From an uncultured Clostridia bacterium (lineage in GTDB: Bacteria > Bacillota > Clostridia > Christensenellales > Borkfalkiaceae): DNA of 64,000 nt. The stretch is from NCBI GenBank assembly GCA_947629095.1, contig CANRCK010000014.1, positions 41,705 through 105,704 of the forward strand, read 5' to 3'. The position numbers and the translations under genes are program-made. The notes beneath the pieces are model-generated. The model saw only the letters and a list, made by a program, of their open reading frames with translations, did not search any database and was not told where the DNA came from. Shown here piece after piece: positions 18,277 to 27,000 of this stretch. Positions within the stretch are counted from its first letter, which is position 1, and every line of letters starts with the position of its first letter.

Positions 18277-19593
18277 TTATTTTATAACGTCATAAATCAG
18301 CGGTTCATTTTTTGGTTCAGTTCCAGAAATTTTTGTTGCGGCAAGCAGCTTTTCTTCGGCAGCCGCAAAGGTTGACGGATTGTTTGAATAAAGGACCGCA
18401 AGTTTGTCGCCCTTATGAACGTAATCGCCTGTTTTTTTATTCAAGATAATGCCCGCGCTGTAATCGATTTTATCTTCTACCTTATTTCTACCTGCGCCGA
18501 GTGCAAGACTTGCAAGCCCGTATGCTTCGGTATCCACCCTTTCGATATAGCCCTCAACGGCGCTTATAACAGGGCGTGAATACTCGGCTTTTGCAAAATT
18601 ATCGGTGTTTTGGATAAGTTTTGAGCCGCCGCCCTGCGCTTTGACAGTTTCAATCAATTTATTTAAAGCGCTGCCGTCCGATATGGCTTGTTTTGCAAGC
18701 GTTTCGCACTCCTCCGGCGTGCCTTTCCCAGAAAGCGACAGCATATATCCTGCAAGAGTAATGCAAACTTCGGTCAAATCGGCAGGTCCGCAGCCGTGCA
18801 ATGTTTCAACCGCCTCTATTACCTCGAGGGAGTTGCCTATGGCATTGCCTAAAGGTCTGTCCATATTTGTAATGAGCGCAACCATCTTTTTGCCAGCATT
18901 CTTGCCTATGTCAACCATAAGGCGGGCAAGCTCCCTGCTTTCCTCAACGGTTTTCATAAACGAGCCGCTGCCCGTCTTTACGTCCAGAACTATGCAGTCG
19001 TCGTCCGCGGCAAGCTTTTTGCCCATTATGCTTGCGGCAATAAGGGGCATACTGTCAACCGTAGCCGTTACGTCGCGTAAAGCATAAAGCTTTTTATCTG
19101 CGGGGGCAAATTGTTTTGATTGACCCACTATTGCAAGCCCTATTTTATTGACCTGCGCAATAAATTCGGCGTCGGAAAGGGTAGTGCGGAAACCTTCTAT
19201 TGCCTCAAGCTTGTCGACCGTGCCGCCCGTATGTCCGAGTCCCCTGCCACTCATTTTTGCAACTTTTATGCCGAAAGAAGCGACAATCGGCGCTACAACC
19301 AAACTTGTTTTATCGCCTACCCCTCCCGTGGAATGTTTGTCCACGCGGATACCGTTGATTGACGAAAAATCAACTCTTTCTCCCGAATCACGCACGGCAA
19401 AGGTCAAATCGCATGTTTCCCGCGGGGTCATTCCGCGGAAATATATTGCCATGCAAAGCGCGGAAATCTGATAGTCGGGAATACTTCCGTCGGTAACGCC
19501 GCCGATAAAATAATTTATTTCATCGGTGGTGAGTTCACCGCCGTCCCGCTTCTTTTTTATAATGTCGTACATTCTCATAGTATTTACGCCCAA
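18277..19593 (-). CDS. pdp: Pyrimidine-nucleoside (thymidine) phosphorylase
   Basis: MRMYDIIKKKRDGGELTTDEI; VDKHSTGGVGDKTSLVVAPIVASFG; SGRGLGHTGGTVDKLEAI; likely start 19578. Confidence 0.96.
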   Translation of the reverse strand: MGVNTMRMYDIIKKKRDGGELTTDEINYFIGGVTDGSIPDYQISALCMAIYFRGMTPRETCDLTFAVRDSGERVDFSSINGIRVDKHSTGGVGDKTSLVVAPIVASFGIKVAKMSGRGLGHTGGTVDKLEAIEGFRTTLSDAEFIAQVNKIGLAIVGQSKQFAPADKKLYALRDVTATVDSMPLIAASIMGKKLAADDDCIVLDVKTGSGSFMKTVEESRELARLMVDIGKNAGKKMVALITNMDRPLGNAIGNSLEVIEAVETLHGCGPADLTEVCITLAGYMLSLSGKGTPEECETLAKQAISDGSALNKLIETVKAQGGGSKLIQNTDNFAKAEYSRPVISAVEGYIERVDTEAYGLASLALGAGRNKVEDKIDYSAGIILNKKTGDYVHKGDKLAVLYSNNPSTFAAAEEKLLAATKISGTEPKNEPLIYDVIK

Positions 19594-21374
19594 CCTCCGC
19601 CTCTTATAAAGTCGGCAAGCAGATCTCTTGCATAAATTTCGCCGTCAAGACGGGCAACTTCCGTTATGTTATTCGAACGATATGAAGACGTATATGTATC
19701 TACGATTATGTAGTAATAAGAATTAAGATTAACATCTGCCTGATCCAAAGTCGAATAAATGTGATATCTGTTTTTATCCGCGAATTGTCTGTTCAAAAAC
19801 TTAACTAAATCACTGCCTTTGATTCTACCCAAAACTATTGCATTGTCAAACGGAAGCACCGAATACAAATCCGCATAGGTCACGTCACCGGAATAAACGT
19901 TATCTGGATTGCGCGCATTGAGATATCCGCCGCCGAGGACGATATTATCGTATTCCTCCCCCCAAACCTCCAAACCTCTTTGATAGTACAATTCGGCAAC
20001 TTTGCTAACAATCGCTTCCGAATTTCTAAGGGATTTATTGTAGCCAATAACGTCGTACGGGTTACTGTCGGGGAAATACTTTTTAAACAGTTCGTCAACA
20101 ATAGGGTCGTCGGCTATACCTCCGTTTGCATACGTATTGCTACCGATAAGCTTGGGTGCAACAGAATATTCCCCTGTTACCGTGTTAAAGGAAACATTTG
20201 CGCAACTGACATATCTGTTTTCACTGCTTGCCTGCATATGGTAGACGCCGTATTCGTCCTGTAAAATATAGCGTCGGTGGGTGTGCGCCTCAAACACAAG
20301 GTCGACATAACCGTCCGACAGTTCGGTATCGTAATACGACATGTCGCTGTTTTTTACTGAATTTATGCCCGAGTAAGAAAAGCTGTCGCCGCCGTCATGG
20401 ATGGAGTACACAATAAAATCGCACTCCTCTTCGTTTCTCAATCTGTCCGCCTCGTTCTTTACGAGCGAAGTGAGACGGCTGCCCGTAGCAAAGGAAAGCC
20501 CGTCGCTGAACTCGCCTGAAATAGAACTCAAACAGTCGCCGATAGCGCCGATTATGCCGATTTTAACGCCGCCCTTTTCCACAATCGTGGACGGCTTGCA
20601 ATAGTCTACGGCTTCCCCTTGATAGGTAACATTTATGGCGAGAAGAGGAAAGTCCGCTAATTCGCTGTTAGCGGTAAGAGCCGCGGGTCCCCAATCGAAT
20701 TCGTGATTGCCGAGAGTCATGGACGCAAAGCCCACGTCATTCATCCACTCGGTCATAAGCTGCCCCTTGTTTGACGACGACTCTACGGTGCCCTGCCACA
20801 TGTCGCCGGAGGATAGAATTATTTCCTCCCTCTCCGCGTCGGCATATAAATCTTTAAGATAGGTAGTAAACTCATCCACTCCGGGCTGGGTGTCCGTATC
20901 CATAAACTTGCCGTGCAGATCGTTCACGGCATATATTGATAGCCCTAAAATAATGCTCTCTTCACCGCGGTCGCACAGCCCGTCGGAATTGATATCGGTA
21001 TGCGTATGATCCCCTGCAATCCCGCCGCCGGTATAAGTCAACGGCTCGGAAAAATCGCTGTCGTCGTACTCTGCGCTGTTGCTTACGGCTTTAACCTTGA
21101 AAGACTGCCCCAAGCTGAGTTGAACAGACTGTTCGAAAATCGGCGTTTCCTCTCCGTCGTCGACAACGTAGATATAGTAGAGCGCACTACCAACTTCTCC
21201 CCAAACCACTTTGCCGTATTGACCCAATATCACCTCGGGAGTATCAAGCTTGGAGATATCCGGCTTTGGAAGGTTCGGCTTGGGATTATTCTGTTCAACA
21301 CACCCCGTGGCCGACGCACACAAAAGAATTGCCACGCAAATGAGCGATAAAATTTTAAAGATGATTTTTTTCAT
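19584..21374 (-). CDS. UshA/YfkN-type 5'-nucleotidase (metallophosphoesterase) lipoprotein
   Basis: Lipobox LLCASATGC; LSIYAVNDLHGKF, LSSGDMWQGT, MTLGNHEFDWG, VDLVFEAHTHR; C-terminal 5_nucleotid_C-like GDVTYADLYSVLPFDNAIVL. Confidence 0.92.
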   Translation of the reverse strand: MKKIIFKILSLICVAILLCASATGCVEQNNPKPNLPKPDISKLDTPEVILGQYGKVVWGEVGSALYYIYVVDDGEETPIFEQSVQLSLGQSFKVKAVSNSAEYDDSDFSEPLTYTGGGIAGDHTHTDINSDGLCDRGEESIILGLSIYAVNDLHGKFMDTDTQPGVDEFTTYLKDLYADAEREEIILSSGDMWQGTVESSSNKGQLMTEWMNDVGFASMTLGNHEFDWGPAALTANSELADFPLLAINVTYQGEAVDYCKPSTIVEKGGVKIGIIGAIGDCLSSISGEFSDGLSFATGSRLTSLVKNEADRLRNEEECDFIVYSIHDGGDSFSYSGINSVKNSDMSYYDTELSDGYVDLVFEAHTHRRYILQDEYGVYHMQASSENRYVSCANVSFNTVTGEYSVAPKLIGSNTYANGGIADDPIVDELFKKYFPDSNPYDVIGYNKSLRNSEAIVSKVAELYYQRGLEVWGEEYDNIVLGGGYLNARNPDNVYSGDVTYADLYSVLPFDNAIVLGRIKGSDLVKFLNRQFADKNRYHIYSTLDQADVNLNSYYYIIVDTYTSSYRSNNITEVARLDGEIYARDLLADFIRGGGWA

Positions 21375-21386
21375 AAAATTTAATTA

Positions 21387-21791
21387 TTAAAGATTTTCCG
21401 AAGTAAAAGTTAAGGGCAACAACTTATCCAGCGTGTACGCCTCAAATTTGTTTTCATTGCCTAAAATGATTTTAAAATCCTTATTGCAGAACTCCGCCAT
21501 TACCTGTCTGCAAACGCCGCAGGGAGAACAAAATTCGCAGATTTCACCCTCTCTGCCTCCTACTATGGCAATTGCCTCAAACTCACGTTCGCCCTCGCTC
21601 ACGGCTTTAAAAAATGCCGTGCGCTCGGCGCAAACCGTTGCCGAATACGCCGCATTTTCAATGTTGCACCCCAAATAAACTTTGCCGCTTTTAGTAAGCA
21701 GGGCGGCTCCAACACAAAAATGGGAATAGGGTGAATATGACCTTTCACGCGCAGCCTGCGCCTGCGTTATAAGTGTCTTGTAATCAATCAT
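21387..21791 (-). CDS. cdd: Cytidine deaminase
   Basis: SPYSHFCVGAALL, GCNIENAAYSATVCAERTAFFKA, CSPCGVCRQVMAEF. Confidence 0.97.
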   Translation of the reverse strand: MIDYKTLITQAQAARERSYSPYSHFCVGAALLTKSGKVYLGCNIENAAYSATVCAERTAFFKAVSEGEREFEAIAIVGGREGEICEFCSPCGVCRQVMAEFCNKDFKIILGNENKFEAYTLDKLLPLTFTSENL

Positions 21792-22960
21792 TTTTGCACC
21801 GCTTTTAAAAAACTTTCGCCCGAAGTATCTTTTTTATCCACGCCGAAATACTCCAAAACGGTTGCGCTGATATCCGAAAAGCTTGCTCTCGTTCCGAGAT
21901 TGACGCCGCTCTTTATGCCCTGCCCGTAGATGAGCATGGGCGTGTATTCGCGTGAGTGATCCGTCGACGGGGTTGACGGGTCGCAGCCGTGGTCTGCGGT
22001 AATCAAAAGGACATCGTCCTTTCGCATATCCTTTACAAACCCCGATAAAAACTCATCAAACTCTGTAGCCGCGGCGGCATATCCAGCGACGTCGTTTCTG
22101 TGCCCGTATTTCATATCGAAATCGACAAGATTTACAAAACACAAACCGGGAAAATCTCTTTTTTGAATCTCCTTTGTAACTTGCATCCCGTGGGTATTCG
22201 ATACTGTGCGGTTGCTCTCGGAAATCCCGCTCCCGGCAAAAATATCGTAAATTTTGCCTACGGATATCGTGTCGTATCCCGCATCTTTTAAAAGATTTAT
22301 CATGGTATCACGCGGCGGTTCGAGCGAAAAATCGTGGCGGTTTGCGGTGCGGACATAGGGATATTCACCCGCAAAAGGACGGGCAATGACTCTGCCGACG
22401 CCGTGCGGCGGAACAAGCATATTCCGCGCGATTTCGCAATATTCATAGAGCTGCTTTACGGGTACCACATCTTCGTGGGCGGCAATCTGGAAAACGCTGT
22501 CGGCTGAAGTATACACAATCAAAGCACCCGTTTTTATATGCTCTCTGCCGTAGTCCTTAATTACTTCCGTGCCGGAATAGGGCTTGTTGCAGATCACATT
22601 TCTTCCCGTTTTCTGTTCGAATTCTTTTATTATTTCGGCGGGAAATCCGTTGGGATACGTGGGCAACGGGTCGGGAGAAACGATTCCCGCTATTTCCCAG
22701 TGCCCAATCGTGGTATCCTTACCCATCGACTTCTCGCACATTCTTGCAAAGCTTGCCTTCGGCTCGCTCACTCCTCCCCCAACTCCGTCTATATTGAACA
22801 GCCCCATCTCTTTCAATTGGGGGCAGTTGAAATTGGGGTGATTGCGTATTGCCCCAAATGTGTTGCTGCCCTCATCGTGCCACAAATAAGCATCGGGAAG
22901 CTCCCCAACGCCGAAGCTGTCAAGAACAATCAAAAAAAATCTTTTTGCCATTAAACTCAC
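21788..22960 (-). CDS. deoB: Phosphopentomutase
   Basis: FFLIVLDSFGVGELPDA; KDTTIGHWEIAGI; LLITADHGCDPSTPSTDHSREYTPMLIYG. Confidence 0.97.
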   Translation of the reverse strand: MSLMAKRFFLIVLDSFGVGELPDAYLWHDEGSNTFGAIRNHPNFNCPQLKEMGLFNIDGVGGGVSEPKASFARMCEKSMGKDTTIGHWEIAGIVSPDPLPTYPNGFPAEIIKEFEQKTGRNVICNKPYSGTEVIKDYGREHIKTGALIVYTSADSVFQIAAHEDVVPVKQLYEYCEIARNMLVPPHGVGRVIARPFAGEYPYVRTANRHDFSLEPPRDTMINLLKDAGYDTISVGKIYDIFAGSGISESNRTVSNTHGMQVTKEIQKRDFPGLCFVNLVDFDMKYGHRNDVAGYAAAATEFDEFLSGFVKDMRKDDVLLITADHGCDPSTPSTDHSREYTPMLIYGQGIKSGVNLGTRASFSDISATVLEYFGVDKKDTSGESFLKAVQK

Positions 22961-22975
22961 CGTAAATAAATAAAA

Positions 22976-23695
22976 TCACGCCAATTCAAGCGCGATTTTC
23001 ATCATTGCAGTAAAGGAGGTTTCCCTCTCTTCTGCCGTAGTATTTTCCTCGGGATAAATAAAGCTGTCGCTTACGGTACAGATGCACAGCGCGCTTTTAC
23101 CCGCACGCGCCGCATTACAATAAAGAGCCGCACTCTCCATTTCCACACCGAGAACACCCATCTTTGCCCATTGCATACCGCTCTGGGCGTCGTCATAAAA
23201 CATATCGGACGAAAAAATATTGCCCACTTTATAATTCACCCCTGCTTTTTCGCACAGATCGGCAGCGCGGCGGAGAAGCCCGAAATCCGCGATGGGACAA
23301 AAAGTCCCGGGTAAATTATATTGCTGAGCATAATTGCCGTTAGTGCACGCGCCCTGCGCAATAATGATATCGCGGACGCGCAAATCTTTATCGAACGACC
23401 CGCATGAACCTACGCGGATAATATTTTTTACGCCATAAAAGTTGAACAATTCATAGGAATAAATGCCTATAGACGGCTGCCCCATACCGGACGCCATCAC
23501 GGAAACGCGTTTGCCTTTATAGTAGCCCGTATATCCGTTCACTCCCCGCACGTTATTCACAAGCACAGCATTTTCAAGAAAATTTTCGGCAATAAATTTC
23601 GCGCGCAAAGGATCGCCGGGCATAAGCACGGTTTCGGCAAAATCGCCGCATTTTGCGGCAATGTGCGGAGTGGGAATATTCGGGTGTACGCTCAT
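22976..23695 (-). CDS. deoD: Purine-nucleoside phosphorylase (DeoD type)
   Basis: MSVHPNIPTPHIAAKCGDFAETVLMPGDPLRAKFIAENFLENA; MGVLGVEMESAALY. Confidence 0.97.
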   Translation of the reverse strand: MSVHPNIPTPHIAAKCGDFAETVLMPGDPLRAKFIAENFLENAVLVNNVRGVNGYTGYYKGKRVSVMASGMGQPSIGIYSYELFNFYGVKNIIRVGSCGSFDKDLRVRDIIIAQGACTNGNYAQQYNLPGTFCPIADFGLLRRAADLCEKAGVNYKVGNIFSSDMFYDDAQSGMQWAKMGVLGVEMESAALYCNAARAGKSALCICTVSDSFIYPEENTTAEERETSFTAMMKIALELA

Positions 23696-24360
23696 AATAA
23701 ATTCTCCTCTTTAACTATTTTTACAATGCGGGAAGTTCCGAGCCTGTCCGCGCCGAGCGAAATGAACTTTTCGGCGTCGGCAAGGGAAGAAATGCCGCCC
23801 GCAGCCTTAATTTTTATGTTCAACCCGAACTTGTCGATTTCATTTTTAAAAATTTCTACATCGTGGAAGGTTGCGCCCGCCTTGGAAAAGCCCGTGGAAG
23901 TTTTAATATAATCGGCGCCGCTTTCGGCAACAAGGTGAGTTGCCATAATTTTTTCAAGGTCTGTAAGAAGGCAGGTTTCAACAATTACTTTTAAAATTTT
24001 TCCTTCGCACAGCTTTCTCACCTCTTTTATCTCTTTGAGAACTTCTTCGTACTTCCTCTGCTTCATATAACCGATATTGATAACCATATCTATTTCATCG
24101 GCGCCGTCCGTAACCGCCGACATAGTTTCATACATTTTTGTGGTTGTGGAGCAGTATCCGTTGGGGAAGCCTATAACCGTGCATACGGCAATTTTATCGC
24201 CGGCATATTTTTTTGCCTCGGCGACGTAGCAAGGCGGAATACAAACCGACGCCGTTGAATATTTGATGCCGTCGTCTATCAATGCGCGGATATCATCCCA
24301 CGTAGCCGTCACCGCAAGCTGCGTATGGTCGCATTTGCCTAAAATTTCACGAATGTCCAT
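23692..24360 (-). CDS. deoC: Deoxyribose-phosphate aldolase
   Basis: KCDHTQLAVTATWDDIRALIDD; ADEIDMVINIGYMK; KVIVETCLLTD; GADYIKTSTGF; IKAAGGI. Confidence 0.97.
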   Translation of the reverse strand: MDIREILGKCDHTQLAVTATWDDIRALIDDGIKYSTASVCIPPCYVAEAKKYAGDKIAVCTVIGFPNGYCSTTTKMYETMSAVTDGADEIDMVINIGYMKQRKYEEVLKEIKEVRKLCEGKILKVIVETCLLTDLEKIMATHLVAESGADYIKTSTGFSKAGATFHDVEIFKNEIDKFGLNIKIKAAGGISSLADAEKFISLGADRLGTSRIVKIVKEENLL

Positions 24361-24444
24361 AACAAAACCTCTACATGCAAATAATAACTATATATATTAA
24401 TTGAATATAAACTAATTTAAATATAACAAATATCGGCACAGAAT

Positions 24445-24473
24445 ATTGTAACCCAAAAAAGTTCAGTTGTCAA
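24445..24473 (-). promoter_or_regulatory. Sigma-70-type promoter for the deoC-led operon
   Basis: Minus strand TTGACA (24473-24468), 17-nt spacer, TACAAT (24450-24445), about 80 nt upstream of deoC ATG. Confidence 0.8.
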
Positions 24474-24537
24474 CGGTAATCAAAAAAGAAACGCCTTATT
24501 GAATTTCGTTTAACTTATGATAAAATCCGACAAATAT

Positions 24538-24588
24538 TTGCACAAAATGCGCATAAAAGTGTTCGCTTTTATGCGCATTTTGTGCAAA
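24538..24588. repeat. Long perfect inverted repeat (22-bp arms, 6-nt loop) upstream of the deo promoter
   Basis: TTGCACAAAATGCGCATAAAAG-TGTTCG-CTTTTATGCGCATTTTGTGCAA. Confidence 0.9.
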
Positions 24589-24661
24589 ACCACGGCTGGA
24601 ATATAATCTCCCCTCCACGGATCAAGCTCGGTTGATATACATTTTAACGTAAAAACCAAAT

Positions 24662-25075
24662 TTACAGATCTATCGTTTCGGTCTTAAAATCGCAATAATA
24701 TTCTGCTTTGATCCCCTTGAATTTCAACACGCAGTAGTCGGGATCGGTCACGCCCTGTTTATAGAACATCTTGTCGCCAAACCGCCAAATTTCATCTTTT
24801 GTAGCCTGGTCGGTGCATATTTGCATTTCACCTATTATCGAAACGCCCTGATACTTGAATTTCCCGCGTTTATAAAAATAGACGCAGGCTTTATCGTTTG
24901 CCGAATACTGCTTTATCTTGTTGGACGAGGTGTTTGTTGTGAAGTAAATCTCGTTGCCGTCTATCTTACGAGGGGCGAGCATTGCTCTTATAACGGGATA
25001 GCCCTGCCCGTTGACAGATGCAATAAACGCCGTCTTTTGTTCGGATATAAATTGAAATAGTTGTGATTTATCCAT
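24662..25075 (-). CDS. Pyridoxamine 5'-phosphate oxidase-like FMN-binding family protein
   Basis: AFIASVNGQGYPVIRAMLAPRKIDGNEIYFTTNTSSNKIKQ. Confidence 0.75.
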   Translation of the reverse strand: MDKSQLFQFISEQKTAFIASVNGQGYPVIRAMLAPRKIDGNEIYFTTNTSSNKIKQYSANDKACVYFYKRGKFKYQGVSIIGEMQICTDQATKDEIWRFGDKMFYKQGVTDPDYCVLKFKGIKAEYYCDFKTETIDL

Positions 25076-25100
25076 ACGCTACTCTCCGCTAAATTGAAAT

Positions 25101-25475
25101 TTATAAATCAATACCCATATTGAATCTGCATGGTAAAGCAAGAAAGAATATAGCCGAAACAGCAAATATAGTATGGCTCGCTATCTGTATTTTTCGATTG
25201 TCTTTGAAAATGCAGGTGACCGCCGTGAGTGCGACAGACGCCATCATTACCGCAAGAGCAATGTATAGGAGAAATTGTAAATTCTCTCTGCTAAGCTTGT
25301 CGTAAATGCTGTAATAGTAGTCGAACTGCCCAATCCCGCCCTCGGCATTGGGAATATGGGCGACATCGTGGTCAATCTTTATAAAGCACAATGCTCCCAT
25401 AAGGACATTCAAGCACACTTTTAGTGCTTCCAAAATGAATAAAAATGCTTTTTTCATGAGGCTTTTTCTTCGCAA
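25101..25475 (-). CDS. Small predicted membrane protein, unknown function
   Basis: ORF with several hydrophobic segments; likely start at 25457 (MKKAFLFILEAL...). Confidence 0.5.
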   Translation of the reverse strand: MRRKSLMKKAFLFILEALKVCLNVLMGALCFIKIDHDVAHIPNAEGGIGQFDYYYSIYDKLSRENLQFLLYIALAVMMASVALTAVTCIFKDNRKIQIASHTIFAVSAIFFLALPCRFNMGIDL

Positions 25476-25600
25476 AATTCTTGTTTATCGCTATAATTAT
25501 ACCATAAAAATAGAAAAAACGCAAGTAGCGGGCGGCGCACATAAATAAAAAGTGAATCCGAGCCGCTCGACTGAGTAGCCCGGATATATTTCACTGGTGA
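25474..25600 (-). repeat. Copy 1 of a diverged direct repeat (terminator hairpin + promoter region)
   Basis: CTTGTTTATCGCTATAATTATACCATAAAAA...CAAGTAGC...AAAAAGTGAATCCGAGCC... matches 26873-27000. Confidence 0.75.
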
Positions 25601-25755
25601 CGATCTGAAAACAAGGTTGAACTTTTTGTGTGGACTAAATAGCCCTGCAGGGCGATTTAATATAGGTGCGTACTACGCAGCATACGAGCGCTTTTCAATC
25701 TTTACTTCTTTCATAAAAAATCCCTCCGCTAAATTAACGTTTTGTTTGAGTTCTT

Positions 25756-26163
25756 TTAAGTATTAAAAATATCGTTTTCATCCGAGTTGCCCGAATATTG
25801 ATTTTTATTCTTTTTCGATAAGACGATTTTTTTGATGGTATGTATATACCACAGTATTCCCGTTATGGGGGAGACGAGCAGACTCAATACCAGGATTCCG
25901 CCGAAGCCCACAATTACGCCGATGCGTGCTCCATCCCTAAAAGCCTGCTCGGTGGATTTGCCTTCGAAATATTTTATTGCCAATTGCGCGTCAAAAAGCA
26001 TGGAAGGAATGATAAAAAACGCCCAGGACACCAAAATTACCATTGACGTAACTCTATATACGTCGGGGACAAAAGTCGGGTCGAAAAAGCATAGTAAAAC
26101 AGCTAATCCCGCAAGCGCAATGCAAATTGTCAAAACAATCAATAATTGATTTATTTTGTTCAT
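25756..26163 (-). CDS. Small predicted membrane protein, unknown function
   Basis: Hydrophobic segments LLIVLTICIALAGLAVLLCFF, VTSMVILVSWAFFIIPSML, VIVGFGGILVLSLLV. Confidence 0.55.
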   Translation of the reverse strand: MNKINQLLIVLTICIALAGLAVLLCFFDPTFVPDVYRVTSMVILVSWAFFIIPSMLFDAQLAIKYFEGKSTEQAFRDGARIGVIVGFGGILVLSLLVSPITGILWYIHTIKKIVLSKKNKNQYSGNSDENDIFNT

Positions 26164-26186
26164 CGAACTCTCCGTTACATTGAAAT

Positions 26187-26504
26187 TTACCGCTTCTTCA
26201 TTTTCGGCATTGGCAGGTCGTCATACATTGCCTCAAATAATCCTGTCAAATAAACCTTATCATCCACATTGTCTACATTGAGCATTTTCTTTACACCCTC
26301 GTACGGCAAGGAATACTCCGCCTGCGGCAAATAGGATAGAGCGGATTTCACGGGTTTTACGAGCAATCTGTCGTCGTAGATACCGCCGACAAGTTTGCCG
26401 CGATAGTAAATCAAAAATTCACCCATCATAGGCTTGTAGGTTATGTCCTCTAATTCGGATAGTTGTTCCAAAATGAAATTCAAATATTCCTTGCTTGACG
26501 GCAT
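26187..26504 (-). CDS. TfoX N-terminal domain protein
   Basis: LSELEDITYKPMMGEFLIYYRGKLVGGIYDDRLLVKP...LPYEGVKKML. Confidence 0.75.
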   Translation of the reverse strand: MPSSKEYLNFILEQLSELEDITYKPMMGEFLIYYRGKLVGGIYDDRLLVKPVKSALSYLPQAEYSLPYEGVKKMLNVDNVDDKVYLTGLFEAMYDDLPMPKMKKR

Positions 26505-26533
26505 AATTCCTCCGCTAATTGAAACTTATCGCT

Positions 26534-26854
26534 TTAATTGTCGATATCGTTTTGCTTTTTTATATCTTGATTTTCATCGTCATTACTGTTTTCTATCAGC
26601 TTTTTGTACTTGCGAGCTTCGATATAAGAAATTATCATCAGCGTAATAAGCACCAAGAAAATTGCAAGCATAATAAAAACAAATATTTTACCGTAAAGAT
26701 AAGGAGCCTTGACTTCAAAGTCGGTAAATTCACTCAAAATGGTCCGCAGAGACGTAATTACACCTAAAATCCCGGTTATAATTGCCGTAATTGTACAAAC
26801 CTTAGCCCATTTCTTAAAGCCCTTAAAGTTTTCATTAAGATCGTTATTTTTCAT
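26534..26854 (-). CDS. Small predicted membrane protein, unknown function
   Basis: ORF track 26534..26965; likely start MKNNDLNENFKG at 26854 because AGCGGAG sits just upstream; two hydrophobic segments. Confidence 0.5.
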   Translation of the reverse strand: MKNNDLNENFKGFKKWAKVCTITAIITGILGVITSLRTILSEFTDFEVKAPYLYGKIFVFIMLAIFLVLITLMIISYIEARKYKKLIENSNDDENQDIKKQNDIDN

Positions 26855-26872
26855 TTTTGCTATTTCTCCGCT

Positions 26873-27000
26873 AAATCCCTGTTTATCGCTACAATTATAC
26901 CATAAAAACAGGGCAAACACAAGTAGCAAGCGACAATAGATAAAAAGTAAATCCGAACCATTCACTCGCTATGAGTATTCGGCACGGATTACACTGACTT
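26873..27000 (-). repeat. Copy 2 of the diverged direct repeat
   Basis: CCTGTTTATCGCTACAATTATACCATAAAAA...CAAGTAGC...AAAAAGTAAATCCGAACC... matches 25474-25600. Confidence 0.75.
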
